Origin: Marinobacter mangrovi
Lineage (GTDB): Bacteria; Pseudomonadota; Gammaproteobacteria; Pseudomonadales; Oleiphilaceae
NCBI RefSeq assembly: GCF_016798325.1
Contig: NZ_JAERVO010000001.1
Location: forward strand, 806,001-870,000
Length of the DNA: 64,000 nucleotides
Direction: 5' to 3'
Each line of letters begins with the position of its first letter. Position 1 is the stretch's first letter. The translations under genes and the position numbers were made by a program. Below, in pieces: positions 25,673 through 34,408 of the stretch. Under the pieces are notes generated by a model, which was not told where the DNA came from, did no database searches, and saw nothing but the letters and a program-made list of their open reading frames with translations.

Positions 25673-27619
25673 ATGCTTCCTGAATGGCTGCTTCCCGCCC
25701 TGGTGATCATGGCGTTGGGCCTGTTCGCGATCGGTGCGCTCCGGCGCATCCTGCTGTGGCGAGCGGGCCGGCCCGAACCGGTCCGGTTGATCGCCGGACT
25801 CATGGCCATGCCGCGCCGCTATCTGGTTGATCTGCACCATGTGGTGGCCCGGGACAAGGCGATGTCCAATACGCACGTCGCCACCGCGGGGGGCTTCGTG
25901 CTGTCCATGCTGCTGATCATTCCGGTGCACGTGTTCGGGCTGGACAGCCGCTGGCTGACCCTGCCACTGCTGGTGTCCACGATCATCATGTTTACCGGCG
26001 CCGTCTTCGTCTATCGCCGCCGCCGCAACCCACCGGCGCGCCTGTCGAAAGGACCGTGGATGCGTTTGCCGAAAAGCCTGCTCACGTTTTCGGCCTCGTT
26101 CTTCCTGCTGACCCTGTTGGCGTCCGACGTGCTCCCTGAAAACTTCGGCCACTGGGTGCTGACGGGCGTACTGCTGATCGGCGTGACCCTGGGTCTGGCC
26201 GAGCTGCTGTTCGGCATGGGGTGGGGCGGTCCGATGAAGCACGCCTTTGCCGGGGCCCTGCACCTGGCCTTCCATCGTCGTCCGGAACGCTTTGGCGGTG
26301 GCCGTTCAACCGGTCTCAAACCGGTCGATCTGGACGGCATGCTGGGTGTCGCCGAACCCTCGGACTTCAAGTGGAACCAGCTGCTGGGATTCGATGCCTG
26401 CGTCCAGTGTGGGCGTTGTGAAGCGGTCTGTCCCGCGTTCGCAGCGGGCCAGCCGCTGAATCCGAAGAAGCTGATCCAGGACATGGTCGTGGGCCTGGCG
26501 GGGGGCACCGATGCGCATTATGCCGGCAGCCCGTACCCGGGCCGCGATGTCGGGCAGGCTCAAGGTAGCCCCCATCAGCCGATCGTGGACGGTCTGGTTA
26601 GCGCCGAGACGCTCTGGTCCTGCACCACCTGCCGGGCCTGCGTCGAGGAGTGTCCGATGATGATCGAGCATGTCGACGCCATCGTCGATATGCGCCGCCA
26701 CCTGACACTGGAGCGCGGCGAGACGCCGAACAAGGGTGCCGAGGTGCTGGATAACCTGATCGCCACGGACAACCCCGGCGGCTACGAGCCCGACAGCCGG
26801 ATGAACTGGGCTGCGGATCTGGCGTTGCCGCTGATGGCCGACAAGCAGGTGGCCGATGTGCTGTTCTGGGTCAGCGATGGTTGTTTCGATATGCGCAGTC
26901 AACGCATCCTGCGCGCGTTCGTCAAGATCCTGAAAGCGGCCAATGTGGACTTTGCGGTCCTCGGCAACGAAGAGTGCGATTCGGGCGACGTGGCCCGGCG
27001 GTTAGGGGACGACGCCACGTTCCAGACCCTGGCCCGGCACAACGTCGCTACGCTGCGCAAGTACCGTTTTAGCCGGATCGTGACGACCGATCCCCACGCC
27101 TTCCATGTACTGAAGAACGAGTACGGCGATTTCGGCGGTCACTATGACGTGATGCATCACAGCACGTTCATCAACGAGCTGGTGACTCAAGGCCGTATCC
27201 AGTTGGATCGATTCAAGGGCGGCGCCGTGACCTATCACGACCCCTGCTATCTCGGTCGTTACAACGGGGAATACGAGTCCCCACGGGCGTTGCTGGCTGC
27301 GCTGGGTATCCAGGTCAGCGAAATGGAACGCTCCGGGTACCGCTCGCGCTGCTGCGGCGGTGGTGGTGGCGCGCCGATTACGGACATCCCGGGCGAACAC
27401 CGCATCGCGGACATGCGGGTGGACGATGCCCGCAAGGTGGAGGCCGAGACCATTGCCGTGGCGTGCCAACAATGCACGGCCATGCTCGAAGGGGTGGTCG
27501 AGCCCCGGCCCGAGATCCGTGACCTGGCGGAACTGGTGGCCGAGGGCCTGATCGTGGATGCGGCCGGGCCGGCTTCAACGGCGACGGCCAGGCCGTCCCT
27601 GGCGGAGGAGGTTCACTGA
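25673..27619 (+). CDS. dgcB: Dimethylglycine demethylation protein DgcB (membrane Fe-S electron carrier)
   Basis: About 648 residues. Three or four hydrophobic segments occupy residues 5-22, 75-90, 97-113 and 135-182. Then come two 4Fe-4S ferredoxin motifs: Cys243/246/249/253 and Cys317/320/323/327. The C-terminal half is heterodisulfide reductase-like, with HDPCYLGRYN and RSRCCGGGGGAP. The protein probably carries electrons from DgcA or the ETF to the quinone pool. The GTG-initiated frame opens at 25661, but the ATG at 25673 has GAGG 7 bases upstream. It overlaps the next gene by one base (TGATG). Confidence 0.92.
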   Translation: MLPEWLLPALVIMALGLFAIGALRRILLWRAGRPEPVRLIAGLMAMPRRYLVDLHHVVARDKAMSNTHVATAGGFVLSMLLIIPVHVFGLDSRWLTLPLLVSTIIMFTGAVFVYRRRRNPPARLSKGPWMRLPKSLLTFSASFFLLTLLASDVLPENFGHWVLTGVLLIGVTLGLAELLFGMGWGGPMKHAFAGALHLAFHRRPERFGGGRSTGLKPVDLDGMLGVAEPSDFKWNQLLGFDACVQCGRCEAVCPAFAAGQPLNPKKLIQDMVVGLAGGTDAHYAGSPYPGRDVGQAQGSPHQPIVDGLVSAETLWSCTTCRACVEECPMMIEHVDAIVDMRRHLTLERGETPNKGAEVLDNLIATDNPGGYEPDSRMNWAADLALPLMADKQVADVLFWVSDGCFDMRSQRILRAFVKILKAANVDFAVLGNEECDSGDVARRLGDDATFQTLARHNVATLRKYRFSRIVTTDPHAFHVLKNEYGDFGGHYDVMHHSTFINELVTQGRIQLDRFKGGAVTYHDPCYLGRYNGEYESPRALLAALGIQVSEMERSGYRSRCCGGGGGAPITDIPGEHRIADMRVDDARKVEAETIAVACQQCTAMLEGVVEPRPEIRDLAELVAEGLIVDAAGPASTATARPSLAEEVH

Positions 27620-28920
27620 TGAGCGACACGCCAAGACGCAATCCCCGGATGGAATGGATCCTGCGGAATCGGCTGCACCCGGAACACGAGATGTTGGCAG
27701 CGGCCCGGAACGGGCCGACAAGGGGCCCCACGGGGTTGTTGCGAAAGAACCCGCACGCGGTGGGTTTTATCGGTCCCCACGGCATCAGGCGCATCGATCG
27801 CAGTGCCGGTCTGTCCGGCGGCGCTTCCGGCTCATCGTCAGGTGGCCGGGGGCGTTCCACCGGCGCCAAGGTCGAGCTTCCGTTGCACCGGGTCGATAAC
27901 CCGGACTTCTATGTGGCGGTCGTGGTGGACCTGGTGGCGGGGCGTCTCAGCAGCCACGACAGGGACATCCTGGGGCAGGCCCGTTTGCTGGTCCAGGGCG
28001 CTGAGGAGCAGGGCGCCGTAGTAGCCGTGGCCCTGGGCGAAGCCCGCGAAGCAAACTTCGAACTGGCCGGGGCCGACCGGTTGGTTTCGTTGACCGAATT
28101 GAACGGCCGGCCCCTGTCGGGCTATTGCCCGGAACACAGACTGGCGGTCCTGGAAGCGGTTGAATCCCAACTGGCGCCGCGCTTCTGGCTGTTCCCGGAT
28201 TCCATCCATGGCGGTGCCGACCTGGGATCGCGGCTGTCGGCGCGCCTGGGCGAACGGCCCGCGGTCCACGCCTGGAAAGTCGATGCACAACAGACCGTGT
28301 GCCGGGGCGGCACCCAACGGACCGACTGGCACCGTCCGACGGCGCGAGTCCTGCTTCTGGCTGAGGAGTGCGCGTTGCCGGTCGACGAGACGCGGCACGA
28401 AGCCAAACCGATTGAGCTCGATACCCTCCCGGACGTCAGCGCCTTGATCGAAGATCTCGGCCCGGTTGATGTGGATCCGAGCAAGATCGCCCTTGGCGAA
28501 GCGGAGTTCATCCTCTCCGCAGGTAACGGCATCCGGGATTGGGACCAGTTCCACGCGGTGGCAACGGCGTTGGGCGCCACCGAAGGTGCCAGCCGTGTGG
28601 CCGTCGATGATGGCCACATGCCCCGCGGCCGGCAGGTCGGTGCGACCGGGACCTGGGTGACCGCCCGGGTCTATGTGGCTGTGGGGATTTCCGGCGCCAT
28701 CCAGCATCTGCAGGGTATTGGCCAGTGTGACAAGGTGATCGCCATCAACCTCGACGACAGCTGCGACATGATCAAACGGGCCGACCTGAGCGTTATCGGC
28801 GACAGCCAGGCGATTCTTGGCGAGCTGCTGCGCCTCGCGGCGGCGCGGCAGGACAATCCCGACACCGCATCGGATGATGCGGCCACCGACATGACAGAGG
28901 AGGCGCGTCATGTGGCCTGA
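27619..28920 (+). CDS. etfA: Electron transfer flavoprotein, alpha subunit-like (dgc operon)
   Basis: The 433-residue protein ends in a typical ETF-alpha FAD-binding domain: VAVDDGHMPRGRQVGATGTWV, VAVGISGAIQHLQGI and IAINLDDSCDMIKRADLSVIGD. The N-terminus carries an unusual basic extension of about 90 residues (NPRMEWILRNRLHPEHEMLAA, KNPHAVGFIGPHGIRRIDRS) before the alpha/beta domain, as in the ETFs of dgc clusters. It pairs with the beta subunit at 28910. It shares the TGATG junction with dgcB and overlaps the next gene by 11 bases, so these are tightly coupled. It probably accepts electrons from DgcA. Confidence 0.88.
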   Translation: MSDTPRRNPRMEWILRNRLHPEHEMLAAARNGPTRGPTGLLRKNPHAVGFIGPHGIRRIDRSAGLSGGASGSSSGGRGRSTGAKVELPLHRVDNPDFYVAVVVDLVAGRLSSHDRDILGQARLLVQGAEEQGAVVAVALGEAREANFELAGADRLVSLTELNGRPLSGYCPEHRLAVLEAVESQLAPRFWLFPDSIHGGADLGSRLSARLGERPAVHAWKVDAQQTVCRGGTQRTDWHRPTARVLLLAEECALPVDETRHEAKPIELDTLPDVSALIEDLGPVDVDPSKIALGEAEFILSAGNGIRDWDQFHAVATALGATEGASRVAVDDGHMPRGRQVGATGTWVTARVYVAVGISGAIQHLQGIGQCDKVIAINLDDSCDMIKRADLSVIGDSQAILGELLRLAAARQDNPDTASDDAATDMTEEARHVA

Positions 28921-29695
28921 TCCCGACCTGAAAGTGGCGTCACTGGTATCCAACGGGCAACACCCCAAGTCGGGGCGCTCCCGGCGGGCCAGCCAGGACG
29001 CACGCGCGGTTGAGCTGGGATTGAAGATGGCGGGTGCTGCATCCCGGGTGATCCATGTGGGTGACGGTGACCGGGAGGGCGGTCTGGATCAGTATCTGGG
29101 CATGGGCCTGCCGGAAATCACGCTCCTGAACGCTGACGAACAGGCGGATGCGGTACCGGTTCTCCTCGAATACCTGAAAGGCGCCTCTTTCGACATTGTC
29201 CTGACGGGCGTCCATGCGGAGCAGGGAGAAGCGTCGGGCATGGTGCCCTACCTGCTGGCGGAGCAACTGGGCTGGCCACTGGTGTCCCACATTGCCGATA
29301 TCCGGAAAGTGGAAGGCGGACGTGCCGAGGTGCTGCAGGCACTGCCGCGCGGCCAACGCCGCCTGTTGCGCGTCCCGCTGCCGTTCATTGCGACCGTCGA
29401 CAGTGCGGCAGCCGACGCTCGGCAATACGCGTTCGGGGCGGCCCGACGGGGTCGGCTGGTTGATGCCATCACCGACGCACCGGTCGATCAGGCCCGCCAG
29501 GAATGGACGTGCGCTCCGGCGAAGCCCCGGCCCAAACGCTTGCACGTGGCCAAGGCCAAGTCCGCTGCCGACCGATTCAAGGCCGCTACGGCAAAACCCC
29601 AGGGCCAGGGTGGATCCGTCATCCGGGAAGGAACAGACCAGGAAAAGGCAACGGCCATCATGGAGCTGCTGGTCTCCGAAGGTGTGGTGCGCTAG
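28910..29695 (+). CDS. etfB: Electron transfer flavoprotein, beta subunit-like (dgc operon)
   Basis: The 261-residue protein has the ETF-beta fold: DARAVELGLKMAGAASRVIHVGDG near the start, then FDIVLTGVHAEQGEASGMVPYLLAEQLGWP, where the AMP/FAD-interacting loop lies. The C-terminal region (about residues 190-240) is basic and low-complexity (KPRPKRLHVAKAKSAADRFK) before a conserved ending. It overlaps the alpha subunit by 11 bases and closes the dgc operon. Compared with housekeeping ETF-beta it is more divergent, consistent with a dedicated role. Confidence 0.86.
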   Translation: MWPDPDLKVASLVSNGQHPKSGRSRRASQDARAVELGLKMAGAASRVIHVGDGDREGGLDQYLGMGLPEITLLNADEQADAVPVLLEYLKGASFDIVLTGVHAEQGEASGMVPYLLAEQLGWPLVSHIADIRKVEGGRAEVLQALPRGQRRLLRVPLPFIATVDSAAADARQYAFGAARRGRLVDAITDAPVDQARQEWTCAPAKPRPKRLHVAKAKSAADRFKAATAKPQGQGGSVIREGTDQEKATAIMELLVSEGVVR

Positions 29696-29940
29696 TCGAG
29701 GCTCCACACCGAAAGCCGGTAAACAACGTTGCCGTTTTAAGACACGCAACCCCCCATCCATGTCGCAGCTGGGAATCTGTGCCGGTTCCCAATTCCATAC
29801 CATCAGTGATACCGGAACAGATCGAATCAGCCGGACTCACGATCGCTGCGACCCGAACACCGGCCCTGCGGGCTTATTCGAGATGACCTCCGGTTCCCAC
29901 AAGAACCCCATAATAACGAAACACTCTGGAGAGTCTCCTC

Positions 29941-31551
29941 ATGACCGAACCTGTAAAACCAGCGGTCGATGTCGACAGTCCCTACGATGACGTCGACTAC
30001 CAGATTGGGCAGGACAACATCCAAATTGCCGGATTCGACATCCATAATCCGGTGTTTGGTATCAGTGCCGTCCTGATCCTGATCTTCGTTATCGGTACCT
30101 TGCTGGCCCCCGAAGCCGCCAATGGCATGTTGCTCGACGCCCGAAACTGGGCGATTGCGCATTTTGACTGGCTGTTCATGGCCGGCGGCAACCTGTTCGT
30201 GGTTTTCTGCCTCGCCCTGATATTCCTGCCGGTAGGTAAAATCCGTATTGGCGGCGAGACGGCCAAGCCTGAATTTTCCACCGTGTCCTGGTTTGCGATG
30301 CTGTTCGCGGCGGGTATGGGCATTGGCCTGATGTTCTGGAGCGTTGCTGAACCGGTTGCCTATTACACCGACTGGTATGGCACTCCGCTGGGCGTTGCGG
30401 CGCTTACCGAAGAAGGGAAGTCGCTGGCCCTGGGTGCGACGATGTTCCACTGGGGCCTTCATCCCTGGGCCATGTACGGCATTGTCGGTCTGTCCCTGGC
30501 TTTCTTCGCCTACAACAAGGGGCTCCCTCTCACGGTACGGTCCGCGTTTTACCCGATTCTTGGCAGCCGGACCTGGGGCCCGATCGGCGACGCCATCGAT
30601 ATTGTGGCCGTACTGGCCACGATCTTCGGTCTCGCCACGTCGCTGGGGCTGGGAGCTCAGCAGGCGGCCAGTGGTTTGGCCTACCTGGGCATCGTCGAGA
30701 ATGGCATCGGTACCCAGATCGCACTGATCGCCTTCATCACCTCGATTGCCATTTTTTCCGTGGTCCGGGGGCTCGAAGGCGGCGTCAAACTGCTCAGCAA
30801 CATCAACATGATCATTGCGTTCATTCTGCTGGTCGCGGTGATTGCACTGGGCTCAATCACCGGCTTTTTCTCAAACCTCATCGAACTGTTCGGTTCTTAC
30901 ATCCGGAACATCGGCCCGCTCAGCAACTGGGTCGGACGTGACGATGAAGCCTGGTTCCATGGTTGGACGGTATTCTACTGGGCCTGGTGGATTTCCTGGT
31001 CGCCTTTCGTGGGCATGTTCATTGCCCGCGTCTCGAAGGGGCGGACCGTACGTGAATTCATGCTGGCCGTTCTGGTCGTGCCCACGATCGTCTGCGGTGT
31101 CTGGGTCACAGCCTTCGGTGGCGATGCCATCGATCAAATCCAGGCCGGTACCGGCGCCCTGACCCAGGGGCTGACTGAAGTCCCGCTGGCCATGTTCCAG
31201 ATGATGGAAGGCCTGCCGATGACGTCGATGATCTCGTTCCTGGCAATCGTTCTGGTGCTGGTGTTCTTTGTGACATCCTCGGATTCCGGGTCGTTGGTGA
31301 TTGACGGCATCACCGCGGGCGGCAAGGAAGACGTACCCGTCGCGCAGCGCGTGTTCTGGGCCACGATGGAAGGCCTCATTGCGGCTGCGCTGTTGTTTGG
31401 CGGCGGGTCGGAGGCGCTAAAAGCGCTGCAGGCCGGAGCGGTGACGGCGGGATTGCCGTTTGCCGTTATCCTCATACTGATGTGCATCAGCCTGTACATG
31501 GGCCTGGCACGGGATGCCAGGAAACTGGGCTACAGTAAGGCCCAGGCCTGA
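29941..31551 (+). CDS. BCCT family betaine/carnitine/choline-type transporter
   Basis: The 536-residue membrane protein has about 12 hydrophobic helices and the family hallmarks: a glycine-rich segment AAGMGIGLMFWSVAEP (about residues 122-137), ATMFHWGLHPWAMYG, and the signature WTVFYWAWWISWSPFVGMFIARVSKGRT, given here in pieces: WTVFYWAWWISW and SPFVGMFIARVSKG. It lacks the long C-terminal osmosensory tail of BetP-like proteins, ending soon after the last helix. It most likely imports glycine betaine, or dimethylglycine or sarcosine, for the pathway upstream. GGAGAG precedes the start, and a strong terminator follows. Confidence 0.9.
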   Translation: MTEPVKPAVDVDSPYDDVDYQIGQDNIQIAGFDIHNPVFGISAVLILIFVIGTLLAPEAANGMLLDARNWAIAHFDWLFMAGGNLFVVFCLALIFLPVGKIRIGGETAKPEFSTVSWFAMLFAAGMGIGLMFWSVAEPVAYYTDWYGTPLGVAALTEEGKSLALGATMFHWGLHPWAMYGIVGLSLAFFAYNKGLPLTVRSAFYPILGSRTWGPIGDAIDIVAVLATIFGLATSLGLGAQQAASGLAYLGIVENGIGTQIALIAFITSIAIFSVVRGLEGGVKLLSNINMIIAFILLVAVIALGSITGFFSNLIELFGSYIRNIGPLSNWVGRDDEAWFHGWTVFYWAWWISWSPFVGMFIARVSKGRTVREFMLAVLVVPTIVCGVWVTAFGGDAIDQIQAGTGALTQGLTEVPLAMFQMMEGLPMTSMISFLAIVLVLVFFVTSSDSGSLVIDGITAGGKEDVPVAQRVFWATMEGLIAAALLFGGGSEALKALQAGAVTAGLPFAVILILMCISLYMGLARDARKLGYSKAQA

Positions 31552-31556
31552 TCGCG

Positions 31557-31593
31557 AAGCCGGGAGAGGCGGTCTTTGGCTCTCCCGGCTTTT
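31557..31593 (+). terminator. Rho-independent terminator after the BCCT gene
   Basis: AAGCCGGGAGAG and CTCTCCCGGCTT form a 12-bp perfect stem with an 11-base loop, followed by T4. It lies just after the stop codon. The 80 bases beyond it (31594-31676) are unusually AT-rich but hold no recognisable gene. Confidence 0.92.
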
Positions 31594-31676
31594 ATGTTCG
31601 TTTCCGGTATTATTAATTCAATGATAACAGCTATATATAAGTTATATTTAAAGTTGCTTGTTACCCTGATTGTTTC

Positions 31677-32000
31677 TCAGCCTTGCCGATGGCCCGGGGT
31701 GTTCTTCTCCAGTAACTGGAGACTCACGTCCTTTACCTTGTCCCCCACGGCTTCCTTGTAGGCCTTCATGTGCGGCGCCGCCATATGGGCTTTCAGATGC
31801 GCGAGTGAAGCCCACTGTTCGATGACCGTGATCGTGTTGTCCCGATGGGGCACCGGCAGGTCCACTTTCACATCGACAAGCGGTTGATACTTGCAGCATC
31901 CAGGCTCGTTCAACACCATGGGCTGAACCTTCAGCAGCTCTGACATCACCGCGTCTCGCTGACCGGGTTGCACTTCGATTGTCGCAATGACGTGAATCAT
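31677..32000 (-). CDS. Antibiotic biosynthesis monooxygenase-family protein (putative quinol monooxygenase)
   Basis: The 107-residue protein is a small ABM domain: MIHVIATIEVQPGQRDAVMSELLKVQPMV, EPGCCKYQPL, ITVIEQWASLAHLKAHMAAPHMKAY. The family forms ferredoxin-like dimers; E-x-W and H-x3-H segments are typical of YgiN-like quinol monooxygenases. The chosen start has AAGGAGAA 8 bases upstream. It follows the OYE gene in the same direction, with a UUCG-capped hairpin between them. The two may act together in quinone or enone detoxification, which is an inference from context. Confidence 0.82.
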   Translation of the reverse strand: MIHVIATIEVQPGQRDAVMSELLKVQPMVLNEPGCCKYQPLVDVKVDLPVPHRDNTITVIEQWASLAHLKAHMAAPHMKAYKEAVGDKVKDVSLQLLEKNTPGHRQG

Positions 32001-32022
32001 ATCGGTCTTCTCCTTCGACCAA

Positions 32023-32040
32023 CGGGGGCCGAAGCCCCCG
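32023..32040 (-). other. UUCG-tetraloop hairpin between OYE and ABM genes
   Basis: CGGGGGC and GCCCCCG flank a tetraloop that reads TTCG on the minus strand, an exceptionally stable hairpin. Only two U follow, so termination is probably partial. It lies 16 bases after the OYE stop and just before the ribosome binding site of the ABM gene. Confidence 0.5.
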
Positions 32041-32055
32041 CTGTATCGTCGTGCA

Positions 32056-33138
32056 TTAAGCCTCGGCGAGGGCTTCCAGGGTCGGGTAGTCGATGTAGCC
32101 TTCCTCACCCTGAGTGTAGAAGGTGTTCGGATCCGGCTCGTTCAATTCGGCACCGACTTTCAGGCGGGCGGGCAAGTCCGGGTTGGCCAGGAACGGCACG
32201 CCAAAGGCCACGGCATCGGCCTGACCGGCCTCAATCGCCGAACCGGCTTCCTCACCGCTGTACCCCATGTTCAGGATCAGGTTGCCCTTGTAGTGCTCGC
32301 GGAACGGGGTCACGACGTCGGCCTTTTGCTCGCCGAAGAAGTCCGCACGCATGAGGTGAACATACGCCAGGTTGGCGTCGTTCAGGCGTTTGGCCAGCCA
32401 GGTCACCAGACCCACCGGATCGCTGTCTTTCATGCTGTTGAAGCTGTTCAGCGGCGACAGACGCACGCCTACGCGGTCGCTGCCAAAGACATCGGAAGCC
32501 GCTTCGATCGCTTCGAGCAGCAAACGAGCCCGGTTCTCGATCGGGCCGCCGTAGGGGCCTTCCCGGTGATTCGATCCGTCACGCAGGAATTCGTCCAGCA
32601 GGTAGCCATTAGCCCCATGGACTTCGACGCCGTCGAAGCCGGCACGTTTGGCGTTTTCGGCGGCAGTGCGGAAACCCTCGATGATACCCGGGATTTCGTC
32701 ATCGGCCAGTTCGCGCGGCACGGTATAGGCCTTCTTGCCTTCCGGGGTATGCACCTCGTCGCTCGTGATCGCAATCGGGGAGGGCGCGACCGGAACGCGT
32801 CCGTTGTTCAAAACCGGATGGCAGGACCGACCACCGTGCCAGATCTGGAGGAAGATCTTGCCGCTTTTGGCGTGAACAGCATCGGTGACTCGCTTCCAGC
32901 CAGCGACTTGCGCGTCGGAATAGATCCCCGGCTCACGCCAGAAGGCCGAGTTCCCCTCCATGGCCATGGTGGCTTCCGCGATGATCAGGCCGGCAGAGGC
33001 TCGCTGGGCGTAGTGCTCGACCATCATGTCGGTCGGTACGTGGTCGGCGTCGGCCCGGCGGCGAGTCAGCGGCGCCATCAGCACCCGATTGTTCAGGGTC
33101 AAGGCACCGAGCTGTAGTGGGGAAAAAAGATCAGTCAT
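32056..33138 (-). CDS. Old yellow enzyme family alkene reductase (NemA-like)
   Basis: The 360-residue FMN TIM-barrel enzyme starts TDLFSPLQLGALTLNNRVLMAPLTRRRAD, then has IFLQIWHGGRSCHP (FMN/substrate pocket His), GFDGVEVHGANGYLLDEFL, and GGPIENRARLLLE. These are the landmarks of NADPH-dependent ene-reductases that reduce N-ethylmaleimide, enones and nitro compounds. It is divergent from a LysR-type regulator with a 162-bp region between them that includes an inverted repeat. The regulator probably senses electrophiles; that is inferred. Confidence 0.92.
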   Translation of the reverse strand: MTDLFSPLQLGALTLNNRVLMAPLTRRRADADHVPTDMMVEHYAQRASAGLIIAEATMAMEGNSAFWREPGIYSDAQVAGWKRVTDAVHAKSGKIFLQIWHGGRSCHPVLNNGRVPVAPSPIAITSDEVHTPEGKKAYTVPRELADDEIPGIIEGFRTAAENAKRAGFDGVEVHGANGYLLDEFLRDGSNHREGPYGGPIENRARLLLEAIEAASDVFGSDRVGVRLSPLNSFNSMKDSDPVGLVTWLAKRLNDANLAYVHLMRADFFGEQKADVVTPFREHYKGNLILNMGYSGEEAGSAIEAGQADAVAFGVPFLANPDLPARLKVGAELNEPDPNTFYTQGEEGYIDYPTLEALAEA

Positions 33139-33239
33139 TTCAACCTCTCGTTAGCGGATGGAGGAATCGAGCCATCAGAGACAGATGACGTTGTGAGGCC
33201 CTTGTCCGAGAAAAGAGCGCATCCTAATCAACAGGTCGC

Positions 33240-33258
33240 CATGGTAGAGAAGACCATG
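33240..33258. promoter_or_regulatory. Inverted repeat CATGGT-N7-ACCATG between OYE and LysR genes
   Basis: A perfect 6-bp dyad with a 7-base spacer lies 43 bases before the LysR gene start and 102 bases before the OYE gene. An AT-rich stretch follows (TTATAAATTAAAT). The location fits a LysR-type operator shared by the divergent pair. Confidence 0.45.
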
Positions 33259-33300
33259 TTATAAATTAAATGGCTTGTTTGAATAACAGAGATTCGAAAA

Positions 33301-34209
33301 GTGAATATCACGGTCAAAGACCTCAATCTGCTGAAGCTGTTCCAGGTGCTTTATCAGGAGAGAAGCGTCTCTGCGGCAGCCGAGCGCATGCACCTGAGCC
33401 AACCCGCGTTGAGCCATAAGCTGGCCAAGCTGAGGAATGAGTTCGACGACACGCTGTTTGCGAGGGCGCCCCGTGGACTGACGCCGACACCCCGGGCGCA
33501 CCAGTTGGCGCCGATGGTGCAGCAACTGATCCGATCACTGGAGTCGTTTTACGACTATTGCGACGAACAAAGCTTTTTGATGCGCGAGGACCGCATCCGG
33601 ATTTACAGCACGGATTACATCGAGCAGCTGCTGGTCCCCAAGCTGTTGCCGATCGTTCGGGATCAAGCGCCCAACCTCCAACTGGTCTTCCACAATACCC
33701 GCGGCAGACTGCCCAGGAGCGAACTGGAGACCGGGGCGTGCGACCTGGCCATTGCCGGCTTTTTCGATCAACTGCCAGAGACGTTCTACCAGCAGACGAT
33801 CCATTCGGAAGGCTTTTGTGTGCTGGCGAGCCGCACCAACCAGACGTTGGATGGCAAGCTGGATCTGGAGACGTTTCTCGCCTGCGACCATCTGGTGACC
33901 ACCTTGACGGGGGACCTGGACGGCATCGTCGACAAGGCGCTTGAGCAGCAGGGCCGACAACGCCATGTGGTTGCGGGGCTCTCAAGCTTCATGTCACCGG
34001 CGTTGCTGGTGGAAGGCAGTGACCTGTTGATCACCTGCCTGCAATCCGTCGCCGAGGAAGCGTGTCGGCGAATGCCGGATCTGGTCCGTTATCCCGTGCC
34101 GATCGAACTGTCGGAGGTGGACATCCTGCAAACCTGGCACCAACGGACCCACGAAGATCCGCTCAGGGCCTGGCTCCGGCAGCAGATACAGGCCACGTTG
34201 GCGGGATAA
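33301..34209 (+). CDS. LysR-family transcriptional regulator
   Basis: The 302-residue regulator begins at a GTG with a typical N-terminal winged helix: LNLLKLFQVLYQERSVSAAAERMHLSQPALSHKLAKLR. The effector-binding domain follows (YSTDYIEQLLVPKLLPIVRDQAPNLQLVF onward). It resembles the NodD/PnbR-like branch with a long linker helix. It is divergent from the OYE alkene reductase and likely controls it. Codon use is like its neighbours. Confidence 0.9.
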   Translation: MNITVKDLNLLKLFQVLYQERSVSAAAERMHLSQPALSHKLAKLRNEFDDTLFARAPRGLTPTPRAHQLAPMVQQLIRSLESFYDYCDEQSFLMREDRIRIYSTDYIEQLLVPKLLPIVRDQAPNLQLVFHNTRGRLPRSELETGACDLAIAGFFDQLPETFYQQTIHSEGFCVLASRTNQTLDGKLDLETFLACDHLVTTLTGDLDGIVDKALEQQGRQRHVVAGLSSFMSPALLVEGSDLLITCLQSVAEEACRRMPDLVRYPVPIELSEVDILQTWHQRTHEDPLRAWLRQQIQATLAG

Positions 34210-34272
34210 CTGAGAACAGCAGGGCGAACGCCGGGGCGTCCAGGGCTCGGACTCGAAAGCCCGACGTTCACT

Positions 34273-34306
34273 GATTAAAGGCAAAAACAGATTAATGGCA
34301 AAAACA
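34273..34306 (+). repeat. Two tandem copies of a 17-bp unit upstream of mqo
   Basis: GATTAA(A/T)GGCAAAAACA occurs twice head to tail (34273-34289 and 34290-34306) with one mismatch. It lies about 100 bases before mqo, in the mqo promoter region. It may be a regulator-binding repeat or a recent duplication. Confidence 0.5.
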
Positions 34307-34408
34307 GAGAGCCCCCCGTAAGTTATCGGTGGCAGGCCCAGGCATGGTAGTTTTAAACCAAACGTTTCCGGCAGAAATCAGACCATCTCAGATAAGTGAG
34401 CAGACCCT

